NCBI GenBank assembly: GCA_013696185.1
Contig: JACCZA010000024.1
Location: 1-10,162, forward strand
DNA from: Actinomycetota bacterium
Lineage (GTDB): Bacteria > Actinomycetota > Thermoleophilia > Gaiellales > Gaiellaceae
Reading direction: 5' to 3'
Length of the DNA: 10,162 nt
The position numbers and the translations under genes were made by a program. Below are positions 1 to 6,298 of the stretch, in pieces (positions within the stretch are counted from its first letter, which is position 1; every line of letters starts with the position of its first letter). The notes under the pieces were generated by a model. The model worked only from the letters and a program-made list of their open reading frames with translations, did no database searches and was not told the origin of the DNA.

Positions 1-287
1 ACGACGTTGCAGACGGCGGCGACCGCCTCCAGGCTCGGCGCGTCGGCGAGGATGTAGCAGGTCCACGGCCACGTGGCCGACGAGCCGACCATCAGCCGGT
101 CGTCGTCCATCGTCCCGAGCACGCGCAGGCCGAAGCGGCCGCCGAGATCCTCGAACGCGGCGACGATCGCCTGCGCGGTCGATCCCACGCGCACGGGCTC
201 GAGCTCGAAGAAGGCGGGCATCACGCCGATGCAGAAGAGGACGCGGAGCCCGTCCGCCGAGGCGCTCTCGCGGTAGCTCTCACTCAT
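1..287 (-). CDS. Small IacB-like protein, C-terminus cut by window edge
   Basis: Reading leftward from an ATG at 287-285, 95 codons stay open to the window edge, so the C-terminus is missing. The start is set by a strong ribosome-binding site, AAGGAG, six bases upstream. It overlaps the end of the TrmB-type regulator gene by 8 bases, so the two are very likely co-transcribed and translationally coupled. The visible protein begins MSESYRESASADGLRVLFCIGV and contains VLGTMDDDRLMVG and WPWTCYILADAPSLEAV. No signal peptide or membrane segment is seen. From memory the pattern resembles IacB, a roughly 100-residue protein of unknown function in indole-3-acetate degradation clusters, but I could not test this. 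Its position beside a flavoprotein and an SDR agrees with a catabolic role. No enzymatic activity can be assigned from the sequence. The reading frame is secure; the family name is tentative. Confidence 0.8.
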   Translation of the reverse strand, partial: MSESYRESASADGLRVLFCIGVMPAFFELEPVRVGSTAQAIVAAFEDLGGRFGLRVLGTMDDDRLMVGSSATWPWTCYILADAPSLEAVAAVCNV

Positions 288-1107
288 GGGCGGCTCCTTG
301 CTCCAAGGGGAGGGCATCCTCCCACTCCCTGGCGAACAGGAGCTGCAGTGGCCCGACGAGGTCCGGGTGCCGGATCACGGCGCTCGTCAGCCCCTGCTCC
401 CCGGTCGCCGGGTCGCGCAGGGAGATCATCGCCTCGACGCCGTCGCGGACGAGCAGCTTCATCGGCACGGCGGGACGGACGCGCAGCTCTGCCCCCGCCG
501 CCCGGAGCCCGGCGAAGCGCCGCGGGTCGCGGATCGCGCCGGGCGTGTAGAGGACGCGCACGCGGGCGCCGCGGCGTGCGGCCCCCACCTCCGCGTCGTT
601 CCAGCGCGAGCGCGGCTGCAGGAAGGGCGGCTGCTGGATCATGTCGAGCGAGCGCTCGGCGCGGTCGATCAGCTGCTCGAGCGCATCGCTCGTGCGCGCC
701 CGGCCGAAGACGGCCTCCATGAAGTCGACGGCCGGCGCGCGCGGGGCGGCTCCGGGATCGGGCAGGAGTCGAATCAGCGACTCGGCCACGCGCTCGTCGC
801 CCTCCGCGGCGAGCCGGCGCTCCTGCTCACGGTGGCGCAGCCAGGCGGGCAGGGCGATCGCGGCCGGCACGGGGCGGTAGGAGGCGACGCGCTCGGCCGC
901 GACGGTGCAGAAGCCGCGCTGCGCGAGCAGGCGGAGGGCCTCGTAGACCTTCTGCCTCGGCACGCCCGCCGCCGAGGCGGTCTCCGCTGCGCCCGCGGCG
1001 CCGAGCCGCAGGAGCGTCGCGTAGATACGAGCCTCGTTGGGCGTGAGGCCGACCTCGACCAGCGATCCGATCGGGTCGGGTGGGACGGCCTCGCTTGACG
1101 CAGCCAC
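280..1107 (-). CDS. TrmB-family transcriptional regulator
   Basis: A 275-residue protein. Residues about 16-66 form a winged helix-turn-helix of TrmB type (VGLTPNEARIYATLL, then AAGVPRQKVYEALRLLAQRGF). Residues about 80-125 are a charged helical linker (LRHREQERRLAAEGDERVAE) of the dimerising kind. From about 133 follows the C-terminal PLD-like effector domain (ALEQLIDRAERSLDMIQQP, VRVLYTPGA, PMKLLVRDGVEAMISLRDP). TrmB-family proteins bind DNA and respond to small-molecule ligands, often sugars; the ligand here is unknown. I chose GTG 1107 because a TTGTCA-17-TACTGT promoter lies just upstream, implying a very short leader. An upstream ATG at 1206 would run through that promoter and through the divergent gene's start. 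The gene is divergent to the acyl-CoA dehydrogenase-like gene, so control of that operon and of itself is the obvious hypothesis. It shares 8 bases with the small downstream gene. Confidence 0.85.
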   Translation of the reverse strand: MAASSEAVPPDPIGSLVEVGLTPNEARIYATLLRLGAAGAAETASAAGVPRQKVYEALRLLAQRGFCTVAAERVASYRPVPAAIALPAWLRHREQERRLAAEGDERVAESLIRLLPDPGAAPRAPAVDFMEAVFGRARTSDALEQLIDRAERSLDMIQQPPFLQPRSRWNDAEVGAARRGARVRVLYTPGAIRDPRRFAGLRAAGAELRVRPAVPMKLLVRDGVEAMISLRDPATGEQGLTSAVIRHPDLVGPLQLLFAREWEDALPLEQGAAHE

Positions 1108-1119
1108 GGGAATCGTGCG

Positions 1120-1148
1120 ACAGTAGCACCCCCCACCGGGGGTGACAA
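1120..1148 (-). promoter_or_regulatory. Predicted sigma70-type promoter of the TrmB-type gene
   Basis: On the minus strand TTGTCA (1148-1143) and TACTGT (1125-1120) are separated by exactly 17 bases. TTGTCA differs from TTGACA at one base, and TACTGT fits the TANNNT pattern common in high-GC actinobacteria. The expected transcription start is around 1113, only a few bases before GTG 1107. This agrees with the lack of a Shine-Dalgarno sequence there. It is a prediction from sequence only. Confidence 0.55.
1127..1144. repeat. Perfect 7-bp inverted repeat, candidate operator
   Basis: CACCCCC (1127-1133) and GGGGGTG (1138-1144) form a perfect inverted repeat around the 4-base spacer CACC. It fills most of the 17-base gap between the -35 and -10 of the TrmB-type gene and lies about 28 bases before the start of the divergent flavoprotein gene. 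A dimeric regulator bound here would block its own promoter and could affect the divergent one. The position is what suggests an operator; the binding protein is inferred. C/G runs can arise by chance in DNA this rich in GC. Confidence 0.45.
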
Positions 1149-1161
1149 CGGCGGAGGGAGA

Positions 1162-1171
1162 GGGAGGGCGG
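1162..1171 (+). promoter_or_regulatory. Ribosome-binding site deciding the start at 1172
   Basis: GGGAGGG at 1162-1168, inside a purine-rich run starting at 1153, lies three bases before ATG 1172. The in-frame GTG at 1142 would add ten residues (MTTAEGEGGR) encoded by this purine run itself, and it has only C-rich sequence upstream. The ATG is therefore preferred. Confidence 0.7.
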
Positions 1172-2344
1172 ATGGAGCGCATCCTGTCGGGCCGCGAGCG
1201 GGGCATCGTCGAGCTCGCGGGCCGCCTCGCGGACTCCTTCGCCGGGCGCGCCGCCGCCCACGACCGCGAGGGCTCCTTCCCGTACGAGAACTACGAGGAG
1301 ATGCGCCGCGAGGGCTACCTCGGGCTGACCGTGCCGGAGGAGCTCGGCGGCATGGGCGCCTCGCTCCACGACCTGATCGTGGCGCAGGAGCGGCTCGCGA
1401 TGGGCTGCGGCTCGACGGCGCTCGCCGTGAACATGCACGTCTCGCCGATCGGCCAGCTCGCGGGCCTGTGGCGCCTGAGCGGCGACGAGGGGCTCGCCGA
1501 CGTCCTGCGCCGGGCCGCCGACGGGCGACTCGTCTACGCGTCGATGTCCGCCGAGCCGGGCGACCCGACCCTGATGACCTCGAGCTCGGTCGCGACGCCC
1601 GTCGAGGGCGGCTACCGCGTCACGGGGAAGAAGATCTTCGGTACCGAGTCGGCGGTCTGCACCGAGTTCTCGACGCGCGCGCGCCTCGACGGCGAGGTGC
1701 TCTTCTTCCGCGTGCCGCGCGACGCCGAGGGGCTGCGCTTCAAGGAGACCTGGGACACGCTCGGCATGCGGGCGACGCGGAGCGACGACTTCGAGCTCGA
1801 CGACGTCTTCGTCCCGGCCGACGCGGTGTTCCATCGCTATCCCGTCGGCCATTTCGACGCAGTCATGCTGAAGACGGTCTGGGGCTGGGCGATGCCGACC
1901 TTCGGCGCCGTCTACCTCGGCATCGGCGCGGGCGCGATGGCCTTCGCGCGGGAGCAGGCGCTCGCACGCGGCCGGGGCGACGACCCCCAGGTGCAGCACC
2001 TCTTCGCCGAGATGGAGGTGCTGCTCGAGACGGCCCGCGCCGTGCTGCGGCGCCACGCCGAGGAGCTGGAGTCGGGCTCGCTCGCGACCGCGCCGGTGCA
2101 GGCGGGGATGGCGCGCGCCGTGCTCGCCAAGTACGTCGCGACAAACAACGCGATCGCGATCGTCGACCGCGCGCTGCACGTCGTCGGCGGCGCGGGCTTC
2201 TTCCGCCGCTTCCCGCTCGAGCGGATGTACCGCGACGTGAGGGCGGGCACGATCATGCCCTACAACAACCTCGAGGCGCTCGACCTCTTCGGCAAGACGG
2301 CGCTCGGCGTCGAGATCGCCCCGGCGACACCGCCCGGGCCATGA
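1172..2344 (+). CDS. Acyl-CoA dehydrogenase-fold flavoprotein, atypical active site
   Basis: A soluble protein of 390 residues, the usual length for acyl-CoA dehydrogenases. The N-terminal helical domain carries REGYLGLTVPEELGGMGAS (about 46-64). The middle beta domain has YRVTGKKIFGTES, DTLGMRATRSDDFELDDVFVP and related FAD-contact segments. The C-terminal helical domain ends VVGGAGFFRRFPLERMYRDVRAG. Classical enzymes have the catalytic glutamate in a YEGT-like motif just after this point; here residues 360-366 read TIMPYNN. The helix G stretch used by isovaleryl-type enzymes (WAMPTFGAVYLGIG) also has no glutamate. This argues against ordinary alpha,beta-dehydrogenation. It suits members of the fold that act as flavin monooxygenases (DszC, HsaA, IacA) or dehydrogenases of YdbM type. 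It is the first gene of a plus-strand operon, sharing an ATGA overlap with the SDR gene. Fold assignment is firm; the reaction is not known. Confidence 0.9.
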   Translation: MERILSGRERGIVELAGRLADSFAGRAAAHDREGSFPYENYEEMRREGYLGLTVPEELGGMGASLHDLIVAQERLAMGCGSTALAVNMHVSPIGQLAGLWRLSGDEGLADVLRRAADGRLVYASMSAEPGDPTLMTSSSVATPVEGGYRVTGKKIFGTESAVCTEFSTRARLDGEVLFFRVPRDAEGLRFKETWDTLGMRATRSDDFELDDVFVPADAVFHRYPVGHFDAVMLKTVWGWAMPTFGAVYLGIGAGAMAFAREQALARGRGDDPQVQHLFAEMEVLLETARAVLRRHAEELESGSLATAPVQAGMARAVLAKYVATNNAIAIVDRALHVVGGAGFFRRFPLERMYRDVRAGTIMPYNNLEALDLFGKTALGVEIAPATPPGP

Positions 2345-3069
2345 CCTCGCTCGCCGGCAGGACAGCGGTCGTGACGGGGGCGGGGCAGGGGATCGGCGAG
2401 GCGATCGCCGGTGCACTCCACGCTGCGGGCGCCGAGGTCGTCGTCGCGGACATCGACCTCGCCGCGGCGGAGCGCGTCGCGGCCGAGCTCGGCGAGCGCG
2501 CCCGTGCCGCGCCGGTCGACGTCCGCAGCCGCGCCTCGCTCGCCGCGCTCCTGGACGACGTCGACGGCCCCGACGTCCTCGTCAACAACGCCGCGTCCAC
2601 GGTCAGCCGCTCCTTCTGGGAGATCGAGCCGGCCGAGTGGGACGACGTGCTCGCGGTCAACCTGCGCGGCGTCTTCCTCGGCTGCCAGCTCGCCGGGCCG
2701 AGGATGCGCGAGCGGGGGTGGGGGAGGATCGTCAACCTCTCGTCGCTCGCGGGGCAGCAGGGGGGCGCCATCGCGGGGGCGCACTACGCCGCCTCGAAGG
2801 CCGGCATCCTCGTGCTGACGAAGATCGTCGCGAAGGAGCTCGCCGGCGACGGCGTGACGGTGAACGCGATCGCGCCGGCGGCGGTGCGCACGCCCGCGCT
2901 CGCGGCGATGCCGCCCGAGCGGCTGGAGGCGGTGCGCGCCACCATCCCGGTCGGGCGCTTCGGCGAGCCGCGGGAGATCGGCGCGCTCGCGGCCTTCCTC
3001 TGCTCCGAGGACGCCGGCTACGTCACGGGCGCCACCTTCGACGCCAACGGGGGTCTCTTCATGCGGTAG
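2341..3069 (+). CDS. Short-chain dehydrogenase/reductase (SDR)
   Basis: A 242-residue classical SDR, cytosolic, catalysing NAD(P)-dependent alcohol/ketone interconversion. The Rossmann motif TGAGQGIG is at residues 12-19. Asp37 at the end of the second strand (VVVADID) points to NAD(H) rather than NADP(H). NNAAS follows at 82-86. The catalytic set is Asn107, Ser135, Tyr149 and Lys153 (YAASK), all present. The C-terminal part has the usual VNAIAPAAVRTP and GYVTGATFDANGG. The ATG overlaps the stop of the flavoprotein gene (ATGA) and has no clear Shine-Dalgarno sequence, so translation is probably coupled. FabG-like and catabolic SDRs look alike at this level. The operon position suggests oxidation of a hydroxy intermediate made by, or passed on from, the flavoprotein. 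The substrate cannot be read from the sequence. Confidence 0.93.
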   Translation: MTSLAGRTAVVTGAGQGIGEAIAGALHAAGAEVVVADIDLAAAERVAAELGERARAAPVDVRSRASLAALLDDVDGPDVLVNNAASTVSRSFWEIEPAEWDDVLAVNLRGVFLGCQLAGPRMRERGWGRIVNLSSLAGQQGGAIAGAHYAASKAGILVLTKIVAKELAGDGVTVNAIAPAAVRTPALAAMPPERLEAVRATIPVGRFGEPREIGALAAFLCSEDAGYVTGATFDANGGLFMR

Positions 3070-3155
3070 CCCCGGGCCGGGCGGAAAGGGCACGGGCAAA
3101 CGTTCATACTCGGCCGACGTCTCATCGGTCGACCGGACAACGAAGGGGAGGGCAC
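3070..3155 (+). promoter_or_regulatory. Intergenic leader of the binding-protein gene
   Basis: This 86-base gap separates the SDR and binding-protein genes. A strong ribosome-binding site, AAGGGGAGG, sits at 3143-3151, before ATG 3156. The relatively AT-rich stretch around 3098-3110 contains CATACT, a weak -10 candidate without a convincing -35. CGGTCGACCG at 3126-3135 is a perfect 10-bp palindrome. The related CGGCCGAC at 3111-3118 lies 15 bases upstream of its first eight bases (7 of 8 match), a possible paired operator. No terminator is visible after the SDR gene, so read-through is likely, with or without an extra promoter here. Confidence 0.35.
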
Positions 3156-4343
3156 ATGCACGAACGGAAATTGCGCTGGTGGCTCCCGGTGCTGCTCGTC
3201 GCGGCCGTGGGCGCGGCGCTCGTCGCCGGGCTGGCCGCGACTCGGGCCGACGCCGGCAGCGGGGAGGTCCGGATCGCCATGATCGCGGCCCTCACGGGCT
3301 CGCTCTCGAACGTCGGCATCGACAACCGGCGCGGCATGGAGGCCGCGCTCAAGGAGGTCAACGCCTCGGGTGGGGTGAACGGGCGCAAGCTCGTGATCGA
3401 CGTCTTCGACGACACGTCGAACCCGTCGCAGTCGGTGCAGCTCATGCAGCGGATCGCCGCCGACTCGCGCTACCTCGGCGTGATCGGCTCCGGCTTCAGC
3501 TCGTCCTCGCTCGCGAACGCGCCGCTCGCCGAGCAGTTCAAGATTCCGTACATCAGCATGGCCGGCTCGGGCAGGCAGGTCTATCCCGCGAAGCCGTACC
3601 TCTACACGACGACGGCGACGAGCCGGCTCTTCGCGTACTCGATGGCGCGCTACCTGCGCTCGAAGAAGATCTCGCGGATCGCGCTCATCGCCGACACCGG
3701 CGGCTACGGCTCGGAGGGCACCGCGAACGTCACGCAGCTCGCACGGGCGTACGGCCTCGAGATCGTCGTGCAGGAGGACTTCCCTCTGACGGCGACGTCG
3801 TTCACCTCGCAGCTGACGAAGGTGCGCGGCTCGAACGCGCAGGCGATCTGGATCTACAACGCCACGCCGGCCTCGGTCGCGATCACGAAGGAGGCGCGGC
3901 AGCTCGGCCTCCAGCAGCTGATCGTGCTGACCGGCGGCAACGCCTCCGCCACGTACCTCGAGCCGGCGTGCCCGCAGTCGAACGGCGCGGTCATCTCGTC
4001 GCACATCGGGCTCGTCGCGAAGTACCTGCCGAAGACGAACCCGTCGAAGACCGTGGCGCTCAAGGTCGGTCGCCTCGTCGGCGGCAACATCAGCACCTTC
4101 GTCTTCGACGGCTACACGGGCGTGCGCATGTTCCGTCAGGCGATGCTGCGCGGCGGCTACAGCCGCGAGGGCATCAACACCGCCCTCGAGACGAAGCTGC
4201 GCGGCTTCGTCGGCCCGGCGGGGGTCTACAACTACACGAAGCTGAATCACGCAGGTCTCAGCCTGAGGAACATGGCGATCTCGCAGATCAAGAACTGCCA
4301 GATGGTCCCGGTGCCCGGGCAGAACCTGACCGGCAAGAAGTAG
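3156..4343 (+). CDS. HAAT-family ABC transporter substrate-binding protein (LivJ/LivK type)
   Basis: A 395-residue extracytoplasmic receptor. The N-terminus is a Sec signal: basic residues HERKLR, a hydrophobic core at about 9-28, then ATRADA, with likely cleavage after Ala33 (A-D-A|G). There is no lipobox cysteine, unusual for a Gram-positive-type binding protein, which is normally a lipoprotein. The mature part has the two-lobed periplasmic-binding fold of the branched-chain amino acid family: IAMIAALTGSLSNVGIDNRRG, NGRKLVIDVFDDTSNPSQSV, GVIGSGFSSSSLANAPLAEQ, IPYISMAGS and SRIALIADTGGYGSEG. This family takes up branched-chain amino acids but also aromatic and other organic acids. The neighbouring CoA ligase favours the latter; that is inference. 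It is the last gene of the plus-strand unit, with a strong hairpin after it. Its presumed partners LivGFHM are encoded on the opposite, convergent strand. Confidence 0.92.
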   Translation: MHERKLRWWLPVLLVAAVGAALVAGLAATRADAGSGEVRIAMIAALTGSLSNVGIDNRRGMEAALKEVNASGGVNGRKLVIDVFDDTSNPSQSVQLMQRIAADSRYLGVIGSGFSSSSLANAPLAEQFKIPYISMAGSGRQVYPAKPYLYTTTATSRLFAYSMARYLRSKKISRIALIADTGGYGSEGTANVTQLARAYGLEIVVQEDFPLTATSFTSQLTKVRGSNAQAIWIYNATPASVAITKEARQLGLQQLIVLTGGNASATYLEPACPQSNGAVISSHIGLVAKYLPKTNPSKTVALKVGRLVGGNISTFVFDGYTGVRMFRQAMLRGGYSREGINTALETKLRGFVGPAGVYNYTKLNHAGLSLRNMAISQIKNCQMVPVPGQNLTGKK

Positions 4344-4361
4344 GGACCCGACGTCTCGTCC

Positions 4362-4389
4362 AGAGCCCGGGGCTTCGGCCTCGGGCTCT
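4362..4389. terminator. 12-bp hairpin with TTCG loop between convergent genes
   Basis: AGAGCCCGGGGC (4362-4373) pairs with GCCTCGGGCTCT (4378-4389) over 12 base pairs with one G-T wobble, closing a TTCG tetraloop, an exceptionally stable combination. It starts 18 bases after the binding-protein stop and ends 5 bases before the livM stop on the other strand. It could therefore serve both operons. Neither side has a clear T-tract, as is common in high-GC actinobacteria, so true intrinsic termination is likely but not certain. Confidence 0.8.
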
Positions 4390-4394
4390 CGGCG

Positions 4395-5450
4395 TTACCG
4401 CCGGCCGAGCCGGCGCAGCGCGCCCGTGAACGCGGGCAGGAGGCCCCGCGGGAAGAAGAGCATCACGAGCACGAAGATGAGGCCGTAGACGCCGATCCGC
4501 GCCACCGTCGGCGTCTGGATCGGCAGGTCGAGACCGAGGAGCTCCTGCCGCGTGCCGAACTTCTGCAGGTAGTACTGCAGGAGCGTCACGACCACGGCGC
4601 CGAGGACGGCGCCCGAGACGCTGCCGAGCCCGCCGACGGCGACCATGACGACGAACTCGATGCTGATCAGCAGCGTGAAGGCGTCGGGCGACAGGTAGAG
4701 CAGCAGGTAGGTGTAGAGACCTCCCGCGAGCCCGGCGAAGCCCGCCGCGAGCACGAAGAGGCGGAGCTTGTAGGAGGCGACGTCGACGCCCGCGGCCGCC
4801 GCGCTCGCCTCGCTCGTCGCGATCGCCTGCAGGCCGCGCCCGGCGCGCGAGCGCACGAGGTTCTGGGCGATCACGAAGCAGACGACGACGAGCGCCCACA
4901 CGACCGCCGTGTGCAGGTTGCCGGTGATCGTCCTCCCTCCGACCTCGAGCGCGGGAATCCCGATCAGACCGGTCTGCCCGCCCGTCAGCCGCTCCTCGCC
5001 GAAGATGACCGAGAGCAGGATCAGGTGCAGCGCGAGCGTGGCGAAGGCGAGGTAGTGGCCCCGCAGCCGCAGCAGGGGCACGCCGACGACGGCCGCGACG
5101 GTGGCGGTCAGGAGCGGCGCGGCCGCGAGGGCGAGGAGGGGATCGAGGCCGAGGCCGTTGGCGAAGAGCTCCTTCGGCACCGAGAGCAGGCCCGCGGCGT
5201 AGGCGCCGAGCGCGTAGAAGGCTCCCTGCCCGAGTGAGACCTGCCCCGCAAAGCCCATGAGCAGCGAGAGCCCGATCGCGACCATCGCGGAGAGGCCCAT
5301 CAGCGTGTAGAGCGTCCGGTCGCCAGGGTTGTCGATCGGGAACGGCAGGTACGGGAGCGCGACCGCCAGCGTCCCGAGCAGCGCGATCGCAGCCCACTTG
5401 CCGAGCGAGAGCCAGCGCGGCCGCGCGGCCGCCGGTGCGGCGACGGTCGC
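4395..5450 (-). CDS. livM: LivM-type ABC permease; canonical start codon absent
   Basis: Inner-membrane permease of the branched-chain amino acid transporter family. It is very hydrophobic, with about eight or nine membrane segments. Family signatures include GLSLLMGFAGQVSLGQGAF (about 60-78), LRLRGHYLAFATLAL, GGQTGLIGIP and VVMVAVGGLGSVSGAVLGA, ending FFPRGLLPAFTGALRR. From the end of livH there is no in-frame ATG, GTG or TTG until Met51 (ATG at 5300). Using that codon would delete the N-terminal region and the first membrane segment (WAAIALLGTLAVALPYLPF). I place the start at 5450, where the codon is GCG. It touches the livH TAG stop and lies 7 bases after GAGGTGG, exactly the arrangement before livH's own GTG. 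With this start the protein has 351 residues, normal for LivM. A non-standard start, a recent start loss or a single-base sequence error are all possible. It is the last gene of the minus-strand liv operon. Confidence 0.85.
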   Translation of the reverse strand, partial: ATVAAPAAARPRWLSLGKWAAIALLGTLAVALPYLPFPIDNPGDRTLYTLMGLSAMVAIGLSLLMGFAGQVSLGQGAFYALGAYAAGLLSVPKELFANGLGLDPLLALAAAPLLTATVAAVVGVPLLRLRGHYLAFATLALHLILLSVIFGEERLTGGQTGLIGIPALEVGGRTITGNLHTAVVWALVVVCFVIAQNLVRSRAGRGLQAIATSEASAAAAGVDVASYKLRLFVLAAGFAGLAGGLYTYLLLYLSPDAFTLLISIEFVVMVAVGGLGSVSGAVLGAVVVTLLQYYLQKFGTRQELLGLDLPIQTPTVARIGVYGLIFVLVMLFFPRGLLPAFTGALRRLGRR

Positions 5451-6298
5451 TACGTCGCCACCTCGTGCCGCGAGCGCCAGGAGATGATCATCAGCATGAT
5501 CACGAGCCCGATCGCCAGCTGGTACTGGGGATCGATGTAGCCGATCACGAGGTTCTCGGCGATGCCGAGGACGAGGCCGCCTGCGAGCGCGCCCCGGATG
5601 CTGTCGAGCCCGCCGAACGCGGCGGCGGCGAAGCCGTTGACGGCGATCGAGACGTCCGAGTCGTAGGTCAGCGGGATCAGCGGGATGATCAGCAGTCCCG
5701 CGAGCGCGCCGAGGGCCGCCGAGACGGCGAAGCTGAGCACGCCGAGCGAGCGCACGCTCAGGCCGACGAGCTCGGCAGCCCGGCGCGAGTCCGAGCACGC
5801 GACGAGCGCGTTGCCGACGATCGTGCGGCGCAGGACGAACGTGAGCAGCAGCGCGGAGGCGAGCGAGACGCACGCGATCAGCACGTACTGCGGGTCGACG
5901 GTGACGCCGCCGACGTCCCACGAGGTGGCGGAGATGCGCGGGTACGTCCTCGGCACGTCGGTGAAGACGAGCAGGTGGACTGCCGAGGTCAGGAGCGCGA
6001 GGCCGAGCGTGATGATCAGGCTCGCGAGGAGCGTCGTCCGGCCGCGGCGGCCGAGAGCGACGAAGCCCATCGCGCCACCGACGGCGGCGACCAGGAGCAC
6101 GGCGAGCAGGCCTGCCAGGAAGGTCGGCACGTCGTCCACGAGCGTCGCCGTCACGAGCCCGCCCATGACGGCGAAGGCGCCCTGCGCGAAGTTCACGATC
6201 CCCGTCGTGCGGTGGATGAGCACCATCCCGATCCCGACGAGGGCGTAGGCGAAGCCCGAGCTGAGCCCGACCACGACGAGCTGGAGGAAGTTCGTCAC
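5450..6298 (-). CDS. livH: LivH-type ABC permease
   Basis: A 282-residue membrane permease that forms the translocation channel with LivM. It has about eight hydrophobic segments. The N-terminal family signature is GLSSGFAYALVGIGMVLIHR followed by TTGIVNFAQGAFAVMGG (about 31-47). The conserved cytoplasmic loop RAAELVGLSVRSLGVLSFAVS contacts the ATPases. Near the end come AAAAFGGLDSIRGALAGG and LVLGIAENLVIGYI. The GTG start at 6298 overlaps the livF stop (GTGA) and is preceded by GAGGTGG at a 7-base distance. Its TAG stop shares one base with the presumed livM start. Length and motifs are normal, so this half of the channel looks intact. Gene order livG-livF-livH-livM places the ATPases first, the reverse of the enterobacterial livHMGF order. 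Confidence 0.93.
   Translation of the reverse strand: MTNFLQLVVVGLSSGFAYALVGIGMVLIHRTTGIVNFAQGAFAVMGGLVTATLVDDVPTFLAGLLAVLLVAAVGGAMGFVALGRRGRTTLLASLIITLGLALLTSAVHLLVFTDVPRTYPRISATSWDVGGVTVDPQYVLIACVSLASALLLTFVLRRTIVGNALVACSDSRRAAELVGLSVRSLGVLSFAVSAALGALAGLLIIPLIPLTYDSDVSIAVNGFAAAAFGGLDSIRGALAGGLVLGIAENLVIGYIDPQYQLAIGLVIMLMIISWRSRHEVAT
5451..5464 (-). promoter_or_regulatory. Ribosome-binding site for livM inside the end of livH
   Basis: GAGGTGG at 5464-5458 followed by the 7-base spacer CGACGTA leads directly to the GCG codon at 5450-5448. The livH gene has the same heptamer (6312-6306) and the same 7-base spacing before its GTG. This identity is the main reason for placing the livM start at 5450. 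Confidence 0.6.

Noticed and set aside
1095..1124. Plus-strand promoter TTGACG with GACAGT for the flavoprotein operon
   Set aside because: The -35 is good, but the -10 matches poorly and the spacing is 18 bases; too weak to list as a feature although a plus-strand promoter must be near.
1142..1171. GTG 1142 as start of the flavoprotein gene
   Set aside because: The ten added residues are encoded by the purine-rich ribosome-binding region, and no such site precedes GTG 1142.
827..2416. 529-codon open frame on the minus strand opposite the flavoprotein gene
   Set aside because: It is a GC-rich shadow frame: composition dominated by Arg, Ala, His and Glu, no domain motifs, and it covers both the TrmB-type start region and a well-supported gene.
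3018..4250. 410-codon minus-strand frame opposite the binding-protein gene
   Set aside because: Low-complexity Arg/Asp/Val/Glu-rich translation without motifs, antisense to a clear gene with signal peptide and ribosome-binding site.
5304..5452. Frameshift explanation for the missing livM start
   Set aside because: The LivM-like sequence is continuous in one frame from the livH stop onward, and the ribosome-binding site has normal spacing to the GCG codon. A one-base substitution explains the case better than an insertion or deletion.
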